A stretch of DNA of 64,000 nt from Fistularia commersonii (GCA_037954325.1 JBBMNZ010000035.1:8145001-8209000), one strand, 5' to 3'; shown: positions 10,901-21,416, counted from the first letter of the stretch. Notes: generated by a model not told the origin, from the letters alone. Program-made: numbers and translations.

Positions 10901-13900
10901 ATAACAGTAACCTCCAAAAACTTATAGTGTGGACTCTACTTTTTATGAGAGTATAGCTTGGATTTGCAGGACATTGTGATTAGATAGAAGAATTGATGTT
11001 TCCTTACTTGGCATACTGAGTGGGATAGGGTCAGCCAGCACCTTGCCTGGGAAAACTGGATGGGTTAGAGGTTGTCCAAAATTTCCAAATGTCAAAGGCA
11101 CACATCCAAGACCTGAAAAAGCTCCCCCTTTGCCTGATAACACACCACAGACAGTAAATACAATCATATTTGATCCAAGGGAGTTTGAAAGTATTCAGCA
11201 ATACCCAACAACTTGGCCAAGGAGGACTGGAGTTAGATCAACACACATGATTTTGACTTCAGATTGGGAGCAATCATAAACATCCTGATTTCACCTGTCT
11301 CCATTTCAAAACATAAAACCAACTCACCAAAGTTAGGTAAAATGTTGATATCTGAAACACAAGTGAATGCTTGCCTTTGTGGTTCTTTTGATAAAGTATA
11401 TCAATTCTAAAACTTGCTTATTCTGAAAACCATACTCACTTGGTTTTGTTACTTGCGGAGGAGTCTTGAGTCTTTCCCTTATATATTCCTTCAGGCTGGC
11501 GGCAAATGCCAGCCCCTTATTTGAATCCAGGTTTATTCGAGGGGCGTAAGGCTCGAAGCTTGCAGCTTGAGGCAGAGTAAATGATGTCTAGGGGGAAAAG
11601 GATCACATCAATTTTTCAATGACTGCCAAAAATAGGTTAAAGATTTGTAATAAGAAAAAAAAAAAAAAAATCAAAATACAAACTAAAAATGCAAGCTCTT
11701 GCTTTTCTTTTATGGCATCCTTCTACCTAAATGTTCACAATCCCTCTCTGTGCATGTCCAAACCAAAATGCAAGTGTCCATACCATGTGAAAATTCTTAA
11801 TTAAAAACCACATGTAACTTTAGGGAAGGAAACTTAAATCAGCTGTGTAAAGGGTTGATTTCACAAATCAAACAATTTGCCAAATATGAAGACATATCCT
11901 ATTCATGAGCTATTTGACGGCAAAAACTGCACAGACTCCAGCTGGGAGCTTTTACCCTTGACAGTTTTGATCTGGTGGATGATGTTTTTTTCTACAAACC
12001 TTAATTTTAGTGTTGTGTACGATCTTCACTTAGTTACCAAACTGGTTTTAATAGAACAGTGAGGTATTAAATGACAAGACTTTTCTGCTTTGTTACAAAT
12101 GTGGCCAGTTGGTATCGAAGGCCTAAACATTAATAAAGCAGGTCTCCTGTATAAAAGCTAATTATAACGTTCGCCCAACAAATATGTCAAAACAATGATG
12201 CATGTAACCACTGGTGGAAAAGATTTATAAGTCATCTTGTGTCCATATCAGTAGCTGCAGCGAGGTAATAGTGGGACCCGGATACAATATTGAGGATGAT
12301 TGACAGAAGCTTGAATTGCATCTGAAAAAAGTGTGTATACACGTGTATTTCTTTGGATTTAATAAGTCCAATAAGGAACAAAATGTTGCAGCGCTCCTTA
12401 TTACACGAGACAGAGATGACCGGCCAACTTTCTCCATTACCTTGACCTTAAATATTTAAAATATGATAATATTTTCTTGATCCCCATTAGGAACATTTGA
12501 GTGCCACAACAGCACAGTGCAGAGGAGACAATAAATAAACAATAGATAAAGACATTAAATGGGACAGAAGCAGGAACAAAGAACAGGAACAAAGTGACGG
12601 TTGCAGGTAATGTCCAGTAAGCAGGGATGGGACTCAGTCAGGTGACCAAACAGCAGTTATACAGTCCGATGAACAGTTTGTGATAAGAGTTGTTGGATAC
12701 AGTCATTACCAAATAGCCCTATTTAATCTGCACACGAAGGGGAAGGAAAATAGGTGGAACAACATTTCGTGCTAAGACGGTATATGGTTCCACCTCGATG
12801 ACAGTGGCTTCAGAACACTCCTTTAAACACCGGATTTGAGGTATGTTTCACACAGACAAAATAAAAACCTCAAACACACAAAGCCAACAGGTTCATCACT
12901 CTTTTCATCTACTGGGACAGAAGCATTTGCATTTGTTGTTTAATTGCAGTATAACACCTCCAAAGCCCTTGATACAAGTTTCAAAATCCGACATGTTCTT
13001 GGAAATCTGCCATTCAGACAAAAAAAAAAAGGTAAAAATGCCTATGTGTTATGTACAAGCCACATACCCACAGGTTTGTTCATTTCTTCCTGGAAAAAAA
13101 CATTGTTATAGAAATAAAAACTAAAAGAAAAGTCCGGATAAAGAGGACCGGTTGAACTAAAAGCGGTCGACCTTCACTTCAAAAAACACAACGCGTTTGT
13201 CTCACCTGTAAAAAAGCCACAGTTTGGGACTGTTTCAGCAGATGGTTGATATCCCCTCTAGCTTTTTCCAAATGATGAATATTTGCAGAGAACTTGGTCG
13301 TCAGAGTTCCGAGCTTGGTCTCTGCGCCCTGCAACTCCCGGTCCACCAAATGCATTGCAGCCTGCTCTTCCTGGGCCAGCATGTCCCGAATCAGCTGATA
13401 CTCATTTGTTAAAGTCTTCTTTTTTTTGGTCGCTGTGTCCTAGGAGATGAAATTAGATGATCCGTCAATGAGGAGGAAAAACAACAACTCCTGGAAAACA
13501 TATTAAAAATACTTTGTATGATCCTGCACATAAAAGTGGTGCTACGAAGCTTGAAATTAGAACTTCCTAAAAACTACATACAAAATGGAAGTGGGTGAGA
13601 TTGTGGAGACACTTTCCAACTATCAATCTTAAAATCTTAAACATTATTTAAAAAAGGAAAAAAAAATCTCACCCACTTACTGTAAATTGTAATAATTTAT
13701 CTGTATATATGTTCATAACTGAGCAATATTAAATATATTAAATATAAAAACAAACAGCTACATGCACAGTATTTTTTCATACTCTTGTGCACTCCTTATC
13801 TTCCACTTGGAGCTTAAGACCTTAAGACACTTTATAGTTTTTCACTTGTTACTTAAGACACCTTATAGTCTATTTGTATTTCTTATTCTTATTTTTTAAC

Positions 13901-15458
13901 TGTTTATACAATTTTCTACTATTACTTATTATTGTTATATTTTTCTTGTAACTCTGGCACAACAATTTCCTTCGGCATAAATATAATTGTTCTTATTCTT
14001 ATTTCCATTCAGACAAAATGTGCAGGGAATAGCGTATGGGTTCATTTACAAGATAGATATGGGCTAAATTTCAAATACAAACGTCACAAAATTTGACAAA
14101 CTATCCTTAAATCCTAGAACACTAACGTCGGGTGATTTTCACCTACACAATTCTTGTCATGTGATTTTCATTGTGTTGCCATTGAGTTTTATGAGTCCTT
14201 TGGTAGCTTCAGGCTGCTCACTGATGTTATTAATTGTATGTTTGTTTCCCTCCTCCCACTGTATTTTATCCAGGATATTGTATTGGGTAAAATATAACCA
14301 ATGTTAGTGATGGTGTTACTTATTTTAACGTTCATGTTCTAGGGTTAATTGCCACTGAGTAAACACCACTGACTTAGGACAAACACTAAGGAGGGAAGTA
14401 AGCGTCCAAAGCGGCTGCTCCCTTCCGAATGGTGCTTTAAAAGAGTTAGTTACCTTTAGATTGGACTGGATTTCTTTAATTTGCAAGATGGTGGCCTCAT
14501 TCTTCTTGATCTTTTCGTCCACCAGATCCAATTTCTTACCGAAGTCAGACTGCAAGCAAAAAATGAAAAATTCAGCTCAGAGAATTGTCAAGGTCATGTG
14601 CACAGTCTGGAAACGTGTTTCCCTGTACAATGAAATTCAATGTACAATGTATTTGTTATCCACAAAGGAAAGGTAGAGATAAATAATGAACATAGTGTTG
14701 TAACTAGATGTAAATAGTGCAGAGAAATGCAAACAGTACTAAGACATGTAAACAGTATTAGAAAGATATGGGGGACCCATAAACTGCAGAACAAATTAAT
14801 TTTAAAGTTTACTATAAACATGGAACGTGAGGTGAAGAGACGGGTTCAAGCAGGTAGGAATGGCTGGAGAAAAGTGTCAGGGGTACTTTGCCATAGAAGA
14901 CTATTGGCCAGAATGAAACAAAAGGTGTACAAGACAGTAGTGAGACTAGCTATGCAGTGTGGACTAGAAACTGTTACAATGACAAAAAGATAGGAGGCAG
15001 AGCTAGAGGTCACACAGATGAAGATGTTGAGGTTCTCTTTGGGAGAGACCAGGATGGATAGGATCAGGAATAAGTCTATCAGAGGAACAGTACATGTTAG
15101 ATGTTTTGGAGAGAAGGTCAGAGAAGCCAGACTGAGATGGTTCAGTCATGTACAGAGGAGGGATAGTGAATATATTGGTAGACGGATGCTGGAATTGGAG
15201 CTGCCAGGCAGGAGGTCTAGAGGAAGACCAAAATGAATAACTACTAGCAGTACCTTTTGCTCGCTCTAAGCGATCTCAGGCAAAACTGTTCTCAGTTCTA
15301 CTACCTCAGTGATGGAACAAACTTCCAGAAGCAACAAGACAAGCATCATCTCTCTCAACCTTCAAGAAACAGGTAAAAACTGTTCTCTTTCAGGACTATT
15401 TACTGCGCTGATGCTTGAGCTGCCCCAGATCAGGTTAGGCACCAAGTTAGGCTATGCA

Positions 15459-15499
<41 letters not shown>

Positions 15500-16698
15500 T
15501 ACGTTTGTGTACGTCTTTGTCAAAAAAAAACAAAAAAAAACTCACTAACCCAAGCTTACTGTTCTGTATATTTCCTGTGTATCTTGTATTTGCAAGTGTT
15601 ATTTGCAGTCCTTATGTCCTCTATTGTAAGTCGCTGTGGATAAAAGCATCTGCCAAATGTAATGTAATGTAATGTAAAATGAAGTAGTGAGAGAGGATAT
15701 GAAGTTACTTGGTGTGAGAGAGGAGGATACAGAGAATAGGGTTAGATGGAGAAGATTGATCGCTGTGGCGACCCCTGAAGGGAAAAGCCAAAAGGAGAAG
15801 AAGACCATAAATATGGAATGTAAATGAACTACAATTATGTTGTGCCTACATTTACAGACAAAGAAACATATCTGGCCCTGCGATTGACTGTCAACCGGTC
15901 CAGGGTGCATCCTTCCATGGATGGATGGATGGATGGACGAGACATAAATCTGTCTAAGCAGCTTTGTGCATTCATTCTGATGAGAACTTTGACACAGACT
16001 TAAATAAATGCTCCCGGACTGCGTTATCGACCTCCTCCGCTCCGAAATTGAGGCACTTTCCTGGCTGTGAACGAGGCCCAAGAATGCCGTCCCGGACATA
16101 CCTTCATAGTGTCCCTCTGCTCATCCAGGGACGTGAACCCGCAGCCCTTATGAACCTGCTGGAGGCAAAAGCTGCAGATTATCCGACTGTGGTCGATGCA
16201 GAATATCTCCATCAACTTGTTGTGCTCCTGGCAAATGCGTTCCAGCAAGTCGCCGACCGGCTCGCTCAGCTGGTGGACGCGGAAGATGGGGTTCTCCCGG
16301 TGCGGCCGCAGGTGTTGCTCGCAGAAAGACGCCATGCAGGTCAGGCAAGTCTGGGACGCCGTTTCTGCCATGCATGTATCGCAAAGTATAGGGGGCGGCG
16401 GTGTTTTTTGCGTCTCCCCCTCACCCGGGCGCATGTCGCCTTGGATGGATCGCGCCTTGAAGGTGTCCACCACGTTGCTGAGGACCGTGTTCTTCTTCAG
16501 CTCCGGCCTGACGGAGAACTGAGTGCGACATTGCGGACAGCTGAACGTCTCCTTCCAGGTGGTGAGGAGGCAGTCCTGGCAGAAGTTGTGTCCGCACGGA
16601 GTGGTGACCGGACAATCGAAGGGACTCAAACATATACTGCAGGTCAATTCTTCTTCCAAGCTCAGAATGGAATGAAGACCTTCATCCACTTCGGCCAT
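7984..16698 (-). CDS. trim25: trim25: E3 ubiquitin/ISG15 ligase TRIM25, complete
   Basis: Coding exons (- strand order): 16698-16102, 14549-14454, 13439-13206, 11587-11440, 11351-11328, 11112-11008, 10803-10775, 8887-8782, 8659-8600, 8516-7984. All have GT-AG borders and compatible phases, giving 643 codons plus TGA; human TRIM25 is about 630 aa. The ATG at 16698 gives MAEVDEG..., aligned with the human start MAEL; the in-frame extension upstream has no ATG. RING ligands are C20, C23, C35, H37, C40, C43, C54 and C57. B-boxes follow at about 106-190, a coiled coil at about 200-310 (exons of 96 and 234 bp, classic TRIM sizes), a low-complexity linker, and PRY-SPRY at about 467-643 (LDRKTA, RLGRNSQSWCVEWFN, YPAFWIFS). 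The SPRY core is closest to TRIM25. In mammals TRIM25 is cytoplasmic, interferon-induced, and ubiquitinates RIG-I to activate antiviral signalling. The convergent dgke neighbour supports orthology. Confidence 0.9.
8972..9716 (-). mobile_element. Tigger/pogo-type DNA transposon remnant in trim25 intron
   Basis: The ends are inverted repeats: CAGTAGAACCTTGGCTTA at 8972 and TAAGCCGAGGTTCTACTG ending 9716. This is the Tigger (TcMar) terminal pattern, with TA preceding the left end. Inside, the - strand still reads broken transposase pieces: GVHVTDLAKHYDMAMSTIC (helix-turn-helix region, near 9360-9420) and KRHLAGDSVSKG...FADLQEEA (9230-9120). At 745 bp with stops and frameshifts it is a deleted, inactive copy. 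It lies in the trim25 intron between exons 10803-10775 and 8887-8782. Confidence 0.8.
12440..12720 (-). repeat. LINE 3' untranslated tail, - orientation, in trim25 intron 3
   Basis: On the - strand the block contains CTGCACTGTG, then a phrase like AATGGGGATCAAGAAA. This resembles the common fish LINE/SINE 3' tail in which a block ending in GGGATCAATAAA precedes a short simple repeat. No coding part remains that I can name. Borders are approximate. Confidence 0.4.
13860..13995 (+). repeat. retroposon 3' tail (copy 1)
   Basis: The block carries tgtaactctggcacaacaat, then ttccttcggcataaat. Nearly the same string is present at about 17435-17480 (actctggcacaacaatttcc then ttcgggattaataaat). The two are dispersed copies of one retroposon tail, here in trim25 intron 2. 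Confidence 0.55.
14111..14344 (+). mobile_element. piggyBac-type MITE, copy A, in trim25 intron 2
   Basis: The element is flanked by TTAA on both sides (14107-14110 and 14345-14348). It starts atcctagaacactaacg (a degraded form of CCCTAGAACAC) and ends gttctaggg. Subterminal mini-palindromes are ggtgattttcacc on one side and gggtaaaatataacc on the other. Its reverse complement aligns along its whole length with 21796-22052. TTAA target duplications and CCC...GGG ends are hallmarks of the piggyBac superfamily. It has no coding capacity and is 234 bp long. Confidence 0.75.
15238..15675 (+). mobile_element. 5'-truncated LINE inserted into the RTE-like LINE, with 8-bp target duplication
   Basis: The octamer aaaatgaa occurs at 15230-15237 and again at 15676-15683, flanking the insert. 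Inside, the frame reads WNKLPEATRQASSLSTFKKQ and VKTVLFQDYL, the typical C-terminus of L2/CR1/Rex-type LINEs. A GT repeat (15464-15496) and the fish LINE tail gtaagtcgctgtggataaaa with taatg repeats follow. The insertion is younger than its host element. Confidence 0.75.
15464..15496 (+). repeat. (GT)n microsatellite
   Basis: A pure GT dinucleotide run of about 33 bp lies inside the truncated LINE of trim25 intron 1. Confidence 0.95.
15865..15945 (+). repeat. L2-like fish retroposon tail with GGATG repeat
   Basis: The phrase ggccctgcgattgactg, then a ccagggtgcatcc block, ends in four ggat(g) units. The same phrase occurs at about 39538-39690, showing a dispersed family. Confidence 0.6.
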
Positions 16699-16860
16699 GT
16701 TCAACGCGATGTTCGACACACTGACGCTGCGAGTGAGAGAGGCAGAAACGAAACTTAAGGAGAGCTGACGAGGAAACGAAAGGAAAAGTCCGTCGCGGAA
16801 AGGTTTCGGCTTTTCGCCCCGTTTCGAATCAATTCAACGTGCAACAAACACTTCTCATAT
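16699..16860 (-). promoter_or_regulatory. trim25 proximal promoter / 5' UTR with two IRF-type elements
   Basis: On the + strand GAAACGAAACT is at 16745-16755 and GAAACGAAAGGAAAAG at 16773-16788. They begin 47 and 75 bases upstream of the trim25 ATG. Both contain the AANNGAAA core recognised by interferon regulatory factors. The classical ISRE is GAAANNGAAACT, so each motif here is one base short in the spacer and should be called ISRE-like. TRIM25 is interferon-induced in other vertebrates, which fits. The transcription start is unknown, so the motifs could be in the 5' UTR or the core promoter. Confidence 0.55.
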
Positions 16861-17329
16861 TTACCCGGATTAGAGAAAGAGTGATCTTATTTATTCCAAT
16901 AACCAATGGCCGAGTAGATGATGCGCTTTCACCCCGAGCAGCCGCAGCGTCTCAGGTCCGGTGGTTGAACGCATCTGGTTGGGGAAGGAGGACGAGCGCG
17001 GCCGCATTCCAACTAGCTTCAAACCTGAGCTGTTCTCTGGAGAAGAGACGACTCGTTCGGCGTGCAGATGCCATGAAAAAGAAACGGGACGCAGCCGGCT
17101 TCCGACTCACGTCGGATTTACTTATTTCCGTACGGAGATGTCAGCGGGACGTGCAAGTCATTCTCTACTATGAAACAATCACACAATGTGTACTTATAAT
17201 CGTCAGTTCACTAACCCAGACAGAACATGCAAAACCTCGGTCAATGTTGTGGATGTGTGATTATCATTATTATTATTCATATTATATTATTATTATATAA
17301 TGATATTATGTACAGCATCCCTCAGCCGC

Positions 17330-17528
17330 AGGGAATCTTCAATCTTTGTAGTTACTGCTAACAGTTAAGAAAATTCATATTTCATTGTATTTCTTATTCT
17401 TCCTCCTTTTTACTATTATCCATTACTGTTATGTTTTTTACTTGAAACTCTGGCACAACAATTTCCTTCGGGATTAATAAATTTGTTCTCATCTCATCTC
17501 ATCTCATCTCATTTCATCTCATCTCATC
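17330..17528 (+). repeat. retroposon 3' tail (copy 2) with TCATC pentamer repeat
   Basis: The block shares tcttattcttcctcc and actctggcacaacaatttcc with 13860-13995. It runs into aataaatttgttctc and then about eight ATCTC/TCATC pentamers (17487-17528). The pentamer run is the terminal simple repeat of the retroposon. Confidence 0.6.
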
Positions 17529-17950
17529 CCATTATATACAATAAAATTGTAATTATTATTGTTGTTGCAATCTTTATCATTGTTATTATTGTTGTTATTA
17601 TAATATGGAATATTACTATATAATATGATAATATATTATCAGTATTATTATTAATAATACTAATAATATTATCAACAACAATAATATTGTCATTATAATG
17701 TCATTATTATTATATTAATTAATTATTATGTACAATATAATAATAATAATAATAATGATAATAATACTTATTATCATTATCATCATTATCATCATTATTA
17801 TCATTATTATTAATATTGATATTATTACATATAATATTATTATGTATAATGTACTATATAATTATATTGTTATATATAGTATAATAATACTATTATATAT
17901 AATAATAGTATTATTATTATTATTATTAATAATAATAATATATTATTACA
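17528..17950. repeat. AT-rich (ATT/AAT)n low-complexity tract
   Basis: More than 400 bp is almost entirely A and T, in ATT, AAT and ATAT units in both orientations. A smaller similar patch lies at 17256-17310. Open frames through it encode only Ile/Asn/Tyr runs and are not genes. It lies about 0.8-1.2 kb upstream of the trim25 start codon. Confidence 0.9.
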
Positions 17951-18084
17951 ATTCTTACAAAATTGTTGCTGTGTTACTGTATCAAGAGAACAAGTCAGCA
18001 ATTCAAGTTGGAAATGAAGTAGATTTAAGTAACAAAGTGAGTAAGTAAATATCACTTACTCACCACTGTGTTCTCTATTCTAAA

Positions 18085-18545
18085 GTTAACTGGACATTTT
18101 TAGATGCCCGGCGTCTCAGTCATTGGTATGCGTTTATTTACAAATCCATTCTGGGAATCATTCCTTCCTCTTGGTCTTGTCTTCTAACAAGGAAACATTG
18201 GAGTCACTGTCTCTGATATAAGGATGCTCTGGATTTGGTTTTCCCCAAAGTACTAACTGAAGTGGGCAAGAGAGTGTTCAGGTTTTTGGCATCCAATACT
18301 TGAAATAAATTAGTCTGACCTTCAACCCTAAGTCCTGATTACACTGATTGAGTTTACAACTCCGGTGAAAGCATTGCAGTCTAACTTGTCTGTGTGCTAA
18401 GTGTTTTATATGAGCAAGTCTTAATGTTGTTCATTTGATCTGCTTTTTTTCTTAATTTAACTATGCCGCTACCCGCTTGGCCAGTGTCCCTCATAAAAGA
18501 GATTATGTTCTAACTGAGACTTACCTGGTGAAATAACAGCCAAAA
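18085..18545 (+). mobile_element. LINE 3' end (Rex1/L2-type C-terminus and tail)
   Basis: The + frames give fragments such as WFIYKSILGIIP and a broken KYxLKWARECSGFW, resembling the FIYKAI...ELGKSAFS C-terminal signature of fish LINEs. The tail reads cttggccagtgtccctcata, then cttacctggtgaaataa. This matches the widespread fish LINE 3' end in which CTTGGCCAGG...CCTGGTTAAATAAA closes the element. Stops and frameshifts show it is dead. Confidence 0.65.
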
Positions 18546-18984
18546 TATAACAAAATAAAAAAATCTTAAGACTTATTATTGTCACAAATTTATATCATTA
18601 AGCATGTCTGATTCATTCAAGTTCTGTTTTATGAACATTATCTAAATCGAATTAAGGAGTGAAAATCATCTAGAGGGTACCCACACTTTTGGAATAAACA
18701 ACCTGATAATAACCCTCACATCAGCAGAAAACTACATTTGAAGAGGAATAGACTGGGAAAACTATTATAATGAAAAAAAATCAGCAGCATTTCACCCCAA
18801 AAGTTGCGACAAAGTAATTAAGTGAAAAAAGACAAAGCTGGAAAAACATCAGCTCGAAATTGACATTTTTGAATTACAGCCTGAAAATGAGCAAAAATTA
18901 GCGCATAATACTTGCGTCCACATAAGGTGTACAAAAATGATCTCAAAGCAAGTAATAAATGATCTTAACTTAGTAAGAGATACA

Positions 18985-20885
18985 TGTACAGTATGAAAAA
19001 CTAGAATATGAATAAGTTCAATAATTTTTGCCACTCATTTCAAAAAGTGAAAACCATTTACTGTATAGTCATTACACGTAGAGTGAAATATTCAAGTATT
19101 ATTTCTTAAAATGTTGATGATTAAGGCTGACAGATGATGAAACACAAAATTCAGTGTCTCAGTAAATCGCATGGCATTAAAAGGTAGACGTCATCCAATC
19201 ATCTACACTATGAAAGCTGTCACTTTGACTGACAGTCGGTCTGTCCAATCAGACCTTTTCTGATACATGCGTCACTGCTCAGGTGCACATAACGGCGCGT
19301 TCTAGCAAGCTAGTGAGTTAGCCTCCAATTTATGTCTTCTAAACTTATGGGTATAAAAATGAGTGGGGAAGCTGGACCAAGTAAAAAGACTGAAACGTAT
19401 CATTTCCATATGGAATGAGAGGTGGCTTTTTTTTTACTATGTCATTGTCAAAGTGCATTTGCCTCATCTGCCGGTCTGCCATCGCCAAAATACTACAGCA
19501 CTGACTTCCCTCCGAAAAATGAGCTGAAAAGGAAAAAGGTGAAGGAACTCAAATCCCAGCACAGCAGTCATTTTACTTACAGCTAACTTCAACTATGCTA
19601 CTTACTCCATTCAAGTCATCAGAATAAGGTATTTACCAAAAAAGTACTGTTGTAGTGTGCCATAAGAGTTCATGCAGTTATGCAAGATCCACAAACATTT
19701 ACTGTGTTAAGTATACTCAGTAGATATATAAATACATTTTAGTGGAGGTAGATCATTTTAACATGGTCATTTGAAAAGTAGCTTGCAAGGCAAAAAAGGG
19801 TGGGCAATTTTAAAGTTTAAATGGTCTCTCAGTCTGGGTCACAAGGCCACATGATCTTGAGGAAGACTGCTGACTTGGCAGATATCCAGAAGTTAGTCAT
19901 TGACAACCTCCACAAGAAGGGTAAACCACAACAGGTAATTGCTGGAGAACTTGGTCGTTCACAGAGTTCTGCATACAAACATCTTCATAGAAAGTTGAGA
20001 GGGAGGAAAAGGCGCACCAGCAAAGGGATAAGCGCAGCCTTGAGAGGCGCGTCAAGCAAAATCCAGTCAAGAATTAGGGGGAGCTTCACAAGGAATGGAC
20101 AGCGGCTGGAGACGCTATGCACAGACAACCCCAGGGACACGGGCAAGAAACGTTGCATTCCTCATGCCGATCCAATCCTGAAGCAGAGTCAAACTTGGAA
20201 TCGTCTTACCTGGGCCGTGTAGCAAAAGTACCGGACTGTTGCTAAATGGTCCAAAGTCCTCTTGACAGACAAAAGTAAAATTTGCAAGTCATTTGGAAAT
20301 CAAAGTTCCAGAGTGTGGAGGGACGGAATCTGCGTTGCTTTAAGTCCAGTGTAAGGTTTCCACAATCCATGTTGATTTGGGCTGCATGTCATGTTCTGCT
20401 TTTGGTCCACCGTGTTTTCTGGAGTTCACAGTCAATGCAGCCGTCTACCAGGAGAATGTAGAACACTTCATCCTCCCTTCTGCTGTCTAGCTTTACACAC
20501 TGCCAAAGGTACCAAAAGCTTGGTCAGTGACCATGGTGTTACTGAACAACTTCATTGGCAACAAACCCGCCTGACCATAACCTCATAGAGGATCTATGAG
20601 GGATTATCAAGAGGTAGATGAGGGACACCAGACCCAACAATGCAGATGACCTGACATTTCTGTATAAAATATCCTTTATCTCTCGATCTTGCATAAACTT
20701 CTCGTTTATTGAGACATACTGAATTTTGGAATGCATTATTTGGATTTCAAGAAATAAAGGCTTAAAATATTCACTCCATGTGTGATGAATCACTATAATA
20801 AACAGGTTTGACTTTCTGACATGAGTGACAACAAATATTGAACTCTTTCATCATATTGTAGTTTTTCGAGCTGTATTTGTAGAAA
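18985..20885 (+). mobile_element. Tc1-like DNA transposon, inactive, with long terminal inverted repeats
   Basis: Diverged inverted ends of more than 100 bp match: 5' gaaaaactagaatatgaa with tttttgccactcattt, against 3' (reverse complement) gaaaaactacaatatgat with tttgttgtcactcatg (about 18985-19115 and 20740-20885). The transposase starts near 19821 (MVSQSGSQGHMILRKTADLA): a helix-turn-helix (QQVIAGELGRSQSSAYKHLH), then a basic linker, CRIPHADPILKQSQTWNRLTWA, WSKVLLTDKSK (DD motif region changed) and SFGNQSSRVWR. The rest is broken by stops through about 20680. It is a decayed Tc1 family member with a foreign hAT-like block in its 5' part. Confidence 0.8.
19180..19806 (+). mobile_element. 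hAT/ZBED-like transposon remnant nested in the Tc1 element
   Basis: From about 19361 the sequence reads MSGEAGPSKKTETYHFHM, then EVAFFFTMSLSKCICLICRS after an in-frame stop, then YYSTDFPPKNELKRKKVKEL. This is the BED zinc-finger start of hAT-type transposases (FFFT...CxCLxC...FPPKSELRxxKVKEL pattern). The downstream end (catttgaaaagtagcttgca, then aaaaaagggtgggc) looks like a hAT 3' terminus. The transposase core is missing. Borders are approximate. Confidence 0.6.
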
Positions 20886-20965
20886 TCAACTCTTGTCACA
20901 GTGTGTATGCAGCGTCACGCCCCTTATACGTTTGTGTGCAAACCAGGCGACTTACCCACCCAGGA

Positions 20966-20979
20966 CCACTAGAGGGCAG
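20966..20979 (+). promoter_or_regulatory. candidate CTCF-binding motif
   Basis: CCACTAGAGGGCAG fits the core consensus CCASYAGRKGGCRS at every position. It lies just outside the Tc1 element, between trim25 and the rasal3 3' end. Occupancy cannot be judged from sequence. Confidence 0.45.
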
Positions 20980-21216
20980 CACACGCACACTGGTCGCGTC
21001 ACCCTTCTGTATTGTATCGTTCAATTCTTTGTGGGTTGATTGAAATTACCAACACATTTTAGTCTAAAATGAAAAAATGGATTGTCTAAAATTTTTCGAC
21101 AATTCATTCTTAAAATGACAACAGATTACAAGCCGTCTTAAGAGAGTGTAAATTGCAAATACAATTTTCCAACTTTGTTGATGACAAACTGCAGTATGCA
21201 CAGCAGGTACTATTGT

Positions 21217-21222
21217 TTTATT
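21217..21222 (-). terminator. candidate rasal3 polyadenylation signal
   Basis: The + strand tttatt is AATAAA on the - strand, about 195 nt past the rasal3 stop codon. No closer canonical hexamer was seen. Confidence 0.45.
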
Positions 21223-21416
21223 TATGAGATGTTTACAAGCAAGCACATAGCTGTAATACACTGAACCATGTCATGCAGACATATCTGTCATCTCATACTC
21301 AGCTCTTTATAATAGAAAGAAATGCAAACGTTTACTGTGATCTCTGCTTATATTTTGTAACTTGACTGCTTGTATATGTATTTACACAGCATTATTTAAT
21401 ATCACCATATCACAGA

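Larger units (their letters stand above)
14818..15810 (+). mobile_element. RTE-like LINE 3' end, split by a second insertion
   Basis: In the + frame, 14818-15236 reads REVKRRVQAGRNGWRKVSGV, MLRFSLGETRMDRIRNKSIR and REARLRWFSHVQRRDSEYIG, ending RRSRGRPK. This is the C-terminal part of a fish non-LTR retrotransposon polyprotein. The continuation (EDMKLLGV-like, then LIAVATPEGKSQ) resumes at about 15684-15800 after an inserted block at 15238-15675. At least one stop interrupts the frame near 14990. It lies within trim25 intron 1. Confidence 0.75.
16861..21180. other. trim25-rasal3 intergenic region
   Basis: From trim25 upstream sequence towards the rasal3 3' end, this region holds a CpG-bearing patch around 16.9-17.1 kb, a retroposon tail (17330-17480) and a TCATC-type pentamer repeat. 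It then has an extremely AT-rich low-complexity block (17528-17950), a LINE 3' end (18085-18545), a Tc1-like transposon with a nested hAT piece (18985-20885), and a CTCF-like motif at 20966-20979. No host coding sequence was recognised. Confidence 0.65.

Noticed and set aside
12976..13006. Possible extra trim25 exon (ISKNMSDFE... after a good polypyrimidine acceptor)
   Set aside because: No convincing donor, and the reading frame and homology are already continuous from the 234-bp to the 148-bp exon.
16024..16719. trim25 start at 16719
   Set aside because: The codon there is GTG; the ATG at 16698 matches the family start.
15964..16758. 264-codon open frame on the + strand
   Set aside because: It is the antisense of trim25 exon 1, whose - strand frame carries all eight RING ligands and B-box cysteines.
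17728..18055. Ile/Asn/Tyr-rich open frames
   Set aside because: Low-complexity AT tract; no start context or conserved domain.
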